Below, piece by piece: positions 1 to 4,901 of a DNA stretch of 6,535 nucleotides. The position numbers were made by a program, and so were the translations under genes. This DNA is from Lachnospiraceae bacterium UBA3826 (GTDB taxonomy: Bacteria > Bacillota > Clostridia > Lachnospirales > Lachnospiraceae). Each line of letters begins with the position of its first letter. Within the stretch, counting starts at the first letter, position 1. A model generated the notes under the pieces. That model saw only the letters and a list, made by a program, of their open reading frames with translations. It did no database searches and was not told where the DNA came from. The stretch is from contig DGII01000077.1 in NCBI GenBank assembly GCA_002393095.1, positions 1-6,535 on the forward strand. Direction: 5' to 3'.

Positions 1-563
1 AGACTCTTCTTGGACTTATTAGTCCACAGGGGGGAGAGATTATATTAGGTGACGGTCTTAAGAAAAACGAGATGGGCTATCTTCCGCAGCAGACAATAGT
101 ACAGCGGGATTTTCCGGCTTCGGTAAAAGAGATAGTGCTATCGGGCTTTGAGGGAAGCAGAGGACTTAAGCCTTTTTACAGTGCTGCTCAGAAGCTGGAG
201 GCTTCTGATAATATGAAGCGCATGGGTATAGAGGAGTTATCGAACCGCTGTTACAGGGAATTATCGGGCGGACAGCAGCAGAGGGTGCTGCTTGCAAGAG
301 CGCTCTGTGCTACAAGTAAGGTGTTACTGCTTGATGAACCCGTATCAGGGCTTGATCCCATAGTGACAGCCCAGATGTATGAGCTTATAGCCGGACTTAA
401 TAAGGACGGAGTAACCATCATAATGATATCACATGATGTGGATGCGGCAATTAAATATGCTACGCATATCCTTCATATAGGCGAGAGCATATTCTTCGGT
501 ACGAGGGAGGAATACCTTAAGAGTGAATCGGCTGCATCTTTTGTAAGGACTAAGGAGGAGTGA
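1..563 (+). CDS. Metal ABC transporter ATP-binding protein, ZnuC/AdcC type (5' end cut by window)
   Basis: This is the ATPase subunit of an ABC-type divalent-metal importer, which would hydrolyse ATP at the cytoplasmic face to drive Zn or Mn uptake through the permease encoded next. The reading frame is open from position 3 and lacks its start and Walker A only because the window begins there; the first residues (TLLGLISPQ) are those that normally follow Walker A. Visible are a Q-loop (YLPQQ, around 78-92), the ABC signature LSGGQQQR (261-284), Walker B with catalytic Glu (VLLLDEP, 321-341), a D-loop (SGLD) and the H-loop His in ISHD (codon 432-434). The C-terminal stretch ILHIGESIFFG followed by EEYL is typical of the ZnuC/AdcC/TroB branch. 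It ends 7 nt before the permease gene, and its last codons contain that gene's ribosome binding site, so the two are co-transcribed and probably translationally coupled. Metal specificity (Zn, Mn or Fe) cannot be read from the ATPase. Confidence 0.9.
   Translation, partial: TLLGLISPQGGEIILGDGLKKNEMGYLPQQTIVQRDFPASVKEIVLSGFEGSRGLKPFYSAAQKLEASDNMKRMGIEELSNRCYRELSGGQQQRVLLARALCATSKVLLLDEPVSGLDPIVTAQMYELIAGLNKDGVTIIMISHDVDAAIKYATHILHIGESIFFGTREEYLKSESAASFVRTKEE
552..558 (+). promoter_or_regulatory. Ribosome binding site of the metal permease gene
   Basis: AAGGAGG lies inside the last codons of the ATPase gene, 12 nt before the permease ATG. It is a near-perfect Shine-Dalgarno sequence with slightly long spacing, and it ties translation of the two subunits together. 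Confidence 0.75.
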
Positions 564-570
564 CGGGATC

Positions 571-1398
571 ATGTCTAAGCTTGCTATATATATGCAATAT
601 CCGTTTGTAAGGTACGCCCTGATAGTGGGTGTACTGATCGCTTTGTGTTCTTCGCTGCTTGGAGTGACTCTGGTGCTTAAGCGCTTCTCATTCATCGGGG
701 ACGGATTATCCCATGTGGCATTCGGAGCTATGGCTATAGCATCTGTTATAGGCATCGGCAATGATATGCTTATTGTAATGCCCATTACGGTCATAAGTGC
801 CATATTGCTTCTTAAGAATGGGCAGAACACACGCATCAAGGGAGATGCTGCAATAGCCATGATATCGGTGGGGGCGCTTGCCTTCGGATATCTGTTTATG
901 AATCTTTTCTCCACATCCTCCAATCTTTCGGGTGATGTATGCTCTACCCTCTTCGGTTCTACATCCATACTCACGCTTACGGGTGCGGAGGTGGTACTGT
1001 GCATAGTACTGTCTGTGGCAGTGGTTGTGGTATTCTTGTTATTCTATAACAAGATATTTGCAGTGACCTTTGATGAGAGCTTCGCCAAGGCTACGGGAGT
1101 CAAGGCGGACAGATATAATCTTCTTATAGCCGTCATCATAGCCGTTATCATAGTGCTTGCCATGAATCTGGTGGGTTCACTGCTTATATCCGCCCTTATC
1201 ATTTTTCCTGCACTTTCAGCGATGCGCATTTTTAAAAGCTTTAAGTCTGTGACTGTGTTCTCTGCCATATTCTCGGTAGTATGCGCCCTTGCGGGCATAC
1301 TCATATCCATCCTTGCCGGTACGCCTGTAGGCTCTACCATAGTGGCGGTGGATGTGGCGGCTTTTGCTGTATGTCATGTGGTCGGGGTCCTTAGGTGA
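571..1398 (+). CDS. Metal ABC transporter permease, ABC-3 family (ZnuB/AdcB/TroC type)
   Basis: This is the membrane subunit of the metal importer, pairing with the ATPase just upstream. The 275-aa protein has the family's usual length and is very hydrophobic, with about eight membrane segments (roughly residues 13-36, 46-62, 66-82, 92-112, 138-160, 183-200, 203-218 and 226-272, the last region holding one or two). Family landmarks are the cytoplasmic-loop motif GDGLSHVAFGA (residues 43-53), LFGSTSILTLT (127-137), the conserved VGSLLISALIIFPA (201-214) and GTPVGSTIV near the C-terminus (250-258). The ATG at 571 is supported by the strong ribosome binding site at 552-558 and by the N-terminus matching family length. 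The substrate-binding lipoprotein is not in the window and would be expected upstream. No terminator hairpin is visible after the stop. The family transports Zn, Mn or Fe; zinc is the most common assignment but is unproven here. Confidence 0.92.
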   Translation: MSKLAIYMQYPFVRYALIVGVLIALCSSLLGVTLVLKRFSFIGDGLSHVAFGAMAIASVIGIGNDMLIVMPITVISAILLLKNGQNTRIKGDAAIAMISVGALAFGYLFMNLFSTSSNLSGDVCSTLFGSTSILTLTGAEVVLCIVLSVAVVVVFLLFYNKIFAVTFDESFAKATGVKADRYNLLIAVIIAVIIVLAMNLVGSLLISALIIFPALSAMRIFKSFKSVTVFSAIFSVVCALAGILISILAGTPVGSTIVAVDVAAFAVCHVVGVLR

Positions 1399-1564
1399 TT
1401 GGCGACCTGTCTTGTTGCTTTGGCACAAAATCTGTTGAATAATTCCCCGGGTTGTTATAAAATTGTCGTACAGTATGGCTTTATGATATGAACGGATATG
1501 GACCATCTGCGTGCGGATCTGTAATTTTGATGAATCGGATCATGCACTTGCTACGGTAGATTAT
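1399..1564 (+). other. Gap between permease and GGDEF gene, with a weak candidate promoter
   Basis: The stretch is AT-richer than its neighbours and has no stem-loop followed by a T-run, so no intrinsic terminator for the transporter operon is evident. A candidate promoter lies at 1435-1461. If the GTG at 1511 is the true start of the next gene, the gap is only 112 nt. A 23-codon ORF in another frame (1488-1559) has no ribosome binding site and is not called. Confidence 0.45.
1435..1461 (+). promoter_or_regulatory. Weak candidate sigma-A promoter for the GGDEF gene
   Basis: TTGAAT (1435-1440) and TATAAA (1456-1461) resemble -35 and -10 boxes but are separated by only 15 nt, shorter than the preferred 17. 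Placement just after the permease gene suits a promoter for the PAS-GGDEF gene. An alternative -10 (TATGAT, 1482-1487) has no good partner. Confidence 0.3.
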
Positions 1565-3022
1565 ATGATAATTAATACGGAATTATTTGACAAGATCATA
1601 GATACGGTACAGGATTGTGTGTTCTGGAAGGACAAGGACAGACGCTTTATCGGTGTCAACAAGGCTTTCCTTGACTTCTACGGCTTTGAGTCGGATAAGG
1701 TGCTTATCGGGAAGACTGATGAGGACATGGGGTGGCATAATGATCCGGAGCCGTATAAGCAGGATGAGCTTAGGGTCCTTGCGGGAGAGAGTACGTATAA
1801 GGTGCCGGGTAAGTGCGTTATAAGGGGAGAGGAAAGAGATATCATAGCCTCTAAGTCGCCGGTCTATGAGAACGGCGAGATTGTCGGACTTGTAGGAAGC
1901 TTTATTGACGTAACGGAGACACTGCGTAAGGAAAAGGGTGCATTTAATGCGCAGATAATGTATGACAGAGAGAGACTTAAGCAGTATCCGTATTTTTCAA
2001 AGCTCATGGATGAGACCGGACTTGACGAGATACTGGATTCTCTGACCGGAGTTATTTCGAGGGGATATATACTGGATTTTGCCAAATCTCTAATATCGGC
2101 GGGTACGCGCTTTACTTTTGCGATACTCGATCTGGATAATTTCAAATATATCAATGACACATACGGGCACCGCGCAGGGGACACCGTACTTATGGACGTA
2201 TCCAGGAATCTGGCGGAATACGTGGGATATAAAGGCCTGGTGGGACGTTTCGGCGGGGACGAGCTTCTTATCATCAATCTGGAGGATTTTGAATATGATG
2301 AGAAGAAGCAGTTCTATGAGAAGATGTATGTATCTGAAAGAGTGCTTAGGAAGCATATGCTGATGGAGGGTGCCGATACGTTTATAACAGGCACTATCGG
2401 TTCGGCTACGTTCCCTGATGATGCAACAGATTATGACAGACTGTTCGAACTCATAGACAAGACACTGTATCGTGGCAAGAGCAAGGGACGTAACTGCTAC
2501 ATCATATATGTGGAGGCCAAGCATAAGGATCTGGAGATCAAGAAGCTTGCAGCGCACAGTATCTATGATAATATGATGAAGCTTACGGAGCTTTTTGAGG
2601 GTAACGGTACCGTGCTTGAGAGATTTAAGGCGGCAGCCCCCGTCATAGCCGATGAGCTTCAGGTGCCGGAGCTTTTTGTCGTGGGAGAGGACGGTGTACT
2701 TAAGAATGTGCTTAACGGCGCGGTACATGATGATGTCTCGGATATTAAGAAGCTTCTGACAGAAGGAGTGTACAGCGAGAATACAATGTCGGGAATAGAG
2801 AGGAAGTCTCCGAAGCTCTATGCCTCGCTTAAGAAATACGGAATAGATGCGGTCATTATCGCCAAGGTCGGTATGGACAATGATGATATTGGATATCTTA
2901 TATGCTGCTCCACAAGGAAGCAGAGACTCTGGCAGGAGGATGAATGCGCACTGGCATATTATGTGGCCAAGATGCTCGCACTTCATCTTAAGCTTAACAG
3001 CGAGAGACTCTCTTCGTGGTAG
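1565..3022 (+). CDS. PAS-GGDEF-GAF protein, probable diguanylate cyclase
   Basis: This probably makes the second messenger c-di-GMP from two GTP in response to a signal sensed by its flanking domains. Numbered from the ATG at 1565 (485 aa), a PAS domain covers about residues 5-122 (CVFWKDKDRRFIGVN through VGSFIDVTE). A linker helix leads to a GGDEF domain at about 155-318, with DSLTG (158-162), metal-binding Asp in LDLDNFKYIND (188-198), the active-site loop GRFGGDEL (227-234; Leu replaces the usual Phe) and KSKGRN (305-310). Residues 221-224, where the inhibitory I-site RxxD would sit, read GYKG, so product feedback is probably absent. The last 150 residues look like a GAF domain (GIDAVIIAKVG, then DIGYLICCS). 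No signal peptide or membrane helix is seen, so it is cytoplasmic. Start choice is uncertain: an in-frame GTG at 1511 would add 18 residues. Neither start has a Shine-Dalgarno, but ATG 1565 begins an AT-rich stretch right before the PAS domain. Confidence 0.87.
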   Translation: MIINTELFDKIIDTVQDCVFWKDKDRRFIGVNKAFLDFYGFESDKVLIGKTDEDMGWHNDPEPYKQDELRVLAGESTYKVPGKCVIRGEERDIIASKSPVYENGEIVGLVGSFIDVTETLRKEKGAFNAQIMYDRERLKQYPYFSKLMDETGLDEILDSLTGVISRGYILDFAKSLISAGTRFTFAILDLDNFKYINDTYGHRAGDTVLMDVSRNLAEYVGYKGLVGRFGGDELLIINLEDFEYDEKKQFYEKMYVSERVLRKHMLMEGADTFITGTIGSATFPDDATDYDRLFELIDKTLYRGKSKGRNCYIIYVEAKHKDLEIKKLAAHSIYDNMMKLTELFEGNGTVLERFKAAAPVIADELQVPELFVVGEDGVLKNVLNGAVHDDVSDIKKLLTEGVYSENTMSGIERKSPKLYASLKKYGIDAVIIAKVGMDNDDIGYLICCSTRKQRLWQEDECALAYYVAKMLALHLKLNSERLSSW

Positions 3023-3100
3023 ACGACAGAGAATGCACGGTATTGCATACGATAGGGCGCATGAGCTGTGCCTAAGAACATACATTCAGGAACAGGGAAT
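3023..3100 (+). other. Short spacer between the GGDEF gene and the sufC-like gene
   Basis: This 78-nt spacer has no recognisable promoter and no intrinsic terminator, so the Suf pair may be read through from the GGDEF gene. A small imperfect stem (3055-3061 with 3067-3073, including G-U pairs) lacks a T-tract. AGGA at 3088-3091 is the likely ribosome binding site for the ATG at 3101, with 9-nt spacing. Confidence 0.5.
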
Positions 3101-3859
3101 ATGCTTAAGTTAGAGAATATATCATTCGAAGTGGATTCGGACGGTACGGATAAGGAGATAATAAAGGACATCTCTCTTACCGTCCCCGATGATAAGCTGA
3201 TAGTCATTACGGGACCCAACGGTGGAGGCAAGTCAACTCTTGCCAAGCTTATAGCCGGCATCGAGAAGCCGACATCCGGCAGGATACTGTTGGATGGTAC
3301 GGATATAACGGATATGTCGGTCACAGACAGAGCCAAGGCAGGTATAGGCTTTGCTTTCCAGCAGCCGGTACGTTTTAAAGGCATTGAGGTATTCGACCTT
3401 ATAAGGCTTGCTACGGGTACTAAGATCACAGTATCCGATGCGTGTGAATATCTCTCTGCGGTGGGATTATGCGCCCATGACTATATCAACCGTGAGGTCA
3501 ATGCCTCTTTGTCCGGCGGAGAGCTTAAGAGGATAGAGATAGCAACCGTTCTTGCCAAAGGCTCGAAATTCTCTATCTTTGATGAGCCTGAGGCCGGTAT
3601 AGATCTATGGAGCTTTAATAATCTGATAGAGGTATTCGAGGGAATGAGAAGCCGTATTAAGGATAGCTCTATAATCATCATATCCCATCAGGAGAGGATA
3701 CTTAATATTGCGGATGAGATCATTGTGCTTAAGGACGGAGAGCTTCTGATGCAGGGCTCCAGGGAGGATATACTTCCCAAGCTTTCCGGCACGGAATCTG
3801 CCGTGAAGGGCTGCGGTAAGGGTCTGCCGGCAGTAAATGGAGGCGCACAGAATGGTTAA
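3101..3859 (+). CDS. sufC: SufC-like Fe-S cluster assembly ATPase
   Basis: This is a soluble ABC-type ATPase that works with a SufB/SufD-family scaffold to build Fe-S clusters. It is not a transporter subunit: no permease is adjacent and it overlaps the scaffold gene. In the 252-aa product, Walker A is GPNGGGKST (38-46), the Q-loop is FQQPVRF (86-92), the signature is LSGGELKR (137-144), Walker B with catalytic Glu is IFDEPEAGID (159-168), and the H-loop His is H196 in ISHQ. SufC proteins commonly read SGGEKKRNE and DETDSGLD; the GELKRIE and EPEAGIDL variants here suit the shorter archaeal/clostridial branch. The ATG at 3101 is preferred over an in-frame GTG at 3068 because the family begins with a short LKLENIS-type strand and AGGA is well placed at 3088-3091. 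The Gly-rich tail (about 236-252) is unremarkable and partly reflects overlap with the next gene's translation start. The paired scaffold gene makes the assignment firm. Confidence 0.88.
   Translation: MLKLENISFEVDSDGTDKEIIKDISLTVPDDKLIVITGPNGGGKSTLAKLIAGIEKPTSGRILLDGTDITDMSVTDRAKAGIGFAFQQPVRFKGIEVFDLIRLATGTKITVSDACEYLSAVGLCAHDYINREVNASLSGGELKRIEIATVLAKGSKFSIFDEPEAGIDLWSFNNLIEVFEGMRSRIKDSSIIIISHQERILNIADEIIVLKDGELLMQGSREDILPKLSGTESAVKGCGKGLPAVNGGAQNG
3839..3843 (+). promoter_or_regulatory. Ribosome binding site that fixes the start of the SufB/D-like gene
   Basis: GGAGG sits 8 nt before the ATG at 3852, inside the end of the sufC-like gene. It makes 3852 the better start than the in-frame ATG at 3837, which overlaps this very sequence and has no ribosome binding site of its own. 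Confidence 0.75.
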
Positions 3860-4778
3860 GCTTGATGAGATACAAAAAAGGCTCTTAACAGAGGTAGCCG
3901 ATCTTCATACAGTACCGGAGGGGGCATATAATATCCGGGCTAACGGCGAGTCGGCAGGAAGGGCATCTACGGCCAATATAGAGATAGTTCCCAGAGATAC
4001 GAAGGACGGACTTACAATCAATATCAAGCCGGGAACAAGGAATGAAAGTGTACATATTCCAGTGGTCATGAGTAAGAGCGGGATCAAAGAGACCGTATAC
4101 AATGATTTTCATATCGGTGAAGGAGCGGATATTACCATAGTGGCGGGCTGCGGTATAGATAACTGCGGAGTGCAGGATAGTGAGCATGACGGCATACACC
4201 GCTTCTATGTGGGTAAGGGAGCAAGGGTCAAGTATGTGGAGAAGCATTATGGCTCCGGTACGGGCACGGGCAAGAGAATATTGAATCCCGTGACCGAGGT
4301 ATACATGGAAGAGGACAGCAGTGTAGAGATGGAGATGGTACAGATAAAGGGTGTGGATGATACTACCCGTACCACCAAGGCTACACTGGCAGCAGGCGCT
4401 TCTCTGGTAGTGAGAGAGAGGCTTATGACACACGGTGAGCAGAATGCCGTTAGCATATATAAGGTAGAGCTTAACGGAGAGAACTCAAGTGCGGATGTGG
4501 TATCCAGATCAGTTGCAAGAGATACTTCTTATCAGAAGTTCGATGCGGTGATAGTGGGGAACGCACCGTGTAACGGTCATACGGAGTGTGATGCCATAAT
4601 CATGGATAAGGGACGTATACTTGCGGTTCCCGGACTTGAGGCTAATGATGTGGATGCGGCTCTTGTACATGAGGCAGCCATAGGCAAGATAGCCGGAGAC
4701 CAGATAATCAAGCTTATGACGCTTGGACTTACGGAGGAGGAGGCAGAGGAACAGATAATCAACGGATTCTTAAAATGA
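3852..4778 (+). CDS. sufB: Short SufB/SufD-family Fe-S cluster assembly scaffold
   Basis: This is the scaffold partner of the SufC-like ATPase, expected to hold the nascent Fe-S cluster in the cytoplasm. The 308-aa product is far shorter than classical SufB (about 480-500 aa) or SufD (about 420 aa). The central region is the repetitive beta-helix typical of the family. The C-terminus carries SufB hallmarks: PCNGHTEC (239-246), whose Cys240 aligns by motif with E. coli SufB Cys405, then HEAAIGKIAGDQ (273-284), matching the SufB HEA..SKI..DQ signature with its His-Glu pair, and a final IINGF. Two further Cys (100 and 105) lie in AGCGIDNCG. The gene overlaps sufC by 8 nt (ATGGTTAA), so the pair is translationally coupled. 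No cysteine desulfurase, SufU or second SufB/D paralogue is visible, so this one protein probably serves both SufB and SufD roles, as a homodimer (inference). The symbol is by motif; smsB or sufBD would be equally fair. Confidence 0.87.
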   Translation: MVKLDEIQKRLLTEVADLHTVPEGAYNIRANGESAGRASTANIEIVPRDTKDGLTINIKPGTRNESVHIPVVMSKSGIKETVYNDFHIGEGADITIVAGCGIDNCGVQDSEHDGIHRFYVGKGARVKYVEKHYGSGTGTGKRILNPVTEVYMEEDSSVEMEMVQIKGVDDTTRTTKATLAAGASLVVRERLMTHGEQNAVSIYKVELNGENSSADVVSRSVARDTSYQKFDAVIVGNAPCNGHTECDAIIMDKGRILAVPGLEANDVDAALVHEAAIGKIAGDQIIKLMTLGLTEEEAEEQIINGFLK

Positions 4779-4795
4779 GCAGTTTTACAATTCTG

Positions 4796-4807
4796 TTACA
4801 CTTGTAA
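4796..4807. repeat. Short inverted repeat just upstream of the -10 box
   Basis: TTACA and TGTAA are perfect 5-bp arms separated by two bases. The site lies between the -10 box and where a -35 box would be, a common place for an operator. It is short enough to occur by chance in AT-rich DNA. Confidence 0.35.
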
Positions 4808-4816
4808 TGGTATAAT
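4808..4816 (+). promoter_or_regulatory. Extended -10 promoter of the hydrogenase-like chemoreceptor gene
   Basis: TGGTATAAT is a perfect extended -10 element (TGn followed by the consensus TATAAT). No good -35 box stands at 17 nt; TTTACA at 4784-4789 is a decent match but 21 nt away. An extended -10 can work without a -35. It places transcription start near 4823, about 79 nt before the ATG. Confidence 0.65.
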
Positions 4817-4823
4817 ATATGCC

Positions 4824-4857
4824 GTAATTTAATGGCTTACTATATGATAGTAATTTA
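4824..4857. repeat. Direct repeat GTAATTTA (two copies) flanking a palindrome
   Basis: The 8-mer GTAATTTA occurs at 4824-4831 and again at 4850-4857, 26 nt apart start to start. The second copy overlaps the right arm of the palindrome at 4837-4853. Both lie right after the predicted transcription start, where a bound repressor would block transcription. Confidence 0.45.
4837..4853. promoter_or_regulatory. Perfect 17-bp palindrome in the leader, candidate operator
   Basis: TTACTAT and ATAGTAA are perfect 7-bp arms around the 3-base centre ATG. It lies about 14-30 nt after the predicted transcription start. The AT-rich arms would make a weak RNA hairpin, so a DNA site for a dimeric regulator is the more natural reading. 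This is inference from symmetry and position; I cannot name the regulator. Confidence 0.45.
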
Positions 4858-4888
4858 CATAGATGGGAGAGTAGAGATTAGTCAGCGT

Positions 4889-4895
4889 AGGAGGT
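4889..4895 (+). promoter_or_regulatory. Ribosome binding site of the hydrogenase-like chemoreceptor gene
   Basis: AGGAGGT is a full Shine-Dalgarno match, 6 nt before the ATG at 4902. An in-frame ATG at 4896 touches it and is too close to be used. Confidence 0.85.
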
Positions 4896-4901
4896 ATGTG
4901 T

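Larger units (their letters stand above)
4779..4901 (+). other. Intergenic regulatory region upstream of the hydrogenase-like chemoreceptor
   Basis: This 123-nt AT-rich gap contains no ORF. It holds an extended -10 promoter (4808-4816), two perfect inverted repeats (4796-4807 and 4837-4853), an 8-bp direct repeat, and a strong ribosome binding site (4889-4895). No T-tailed hairpin terminator for the Suf pair is visible. The predicted untranslated leader is about 79 nt (start site near 4823) and does not match any riboswitch I know. Confidence 0.7.

Noticed and set aside
1..71. Possible pseudogene because the ATPase lacks Walker A and a start codon
   Set aside because: The frame is open to the first full codon and starts with residues that normally follow Walker A, so the truncation is from the window edge only.
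429..1004. Minus-strand frame of 191 aa across the transporter gene boundary
   Set aside because: It overlaps two well-supported transporter genes and shows no motif of its own.
1421..1440. TGGCAC followed by TTGA as a sigma-54 type -24/-12 promoter
   Set aside because: The spacing between the elements is 8 nt rather than 5 and the -12 GC is missing, so it does not fit the consensus.
3055..3073. Stem-loop between the GGDEF gene and sufC as a terminator
   Set aside because: The stem is short, contains G-U pairs and is not followed by a T-run.
2090..3085. Long open frame on the minus strand (331 aa)
   Set aside because: It lies opposite the GGDEF and GAF domains. Its composition is that of an antisense translation and it has no family motif.
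3068..3100. GTG at 3068 as the start of the SufC-like gene
   Set aside because: It would add 11 residues (PKNIHSGTGN type) not expected in the family, and the ATG at 3101 has a well-spaced AGGA.
3101..3859. Ordinary ABC transporter ATPase
   Set aside because: There is no permease next to it, and it overlaps a SufB/D-family gene, which fits SufC.
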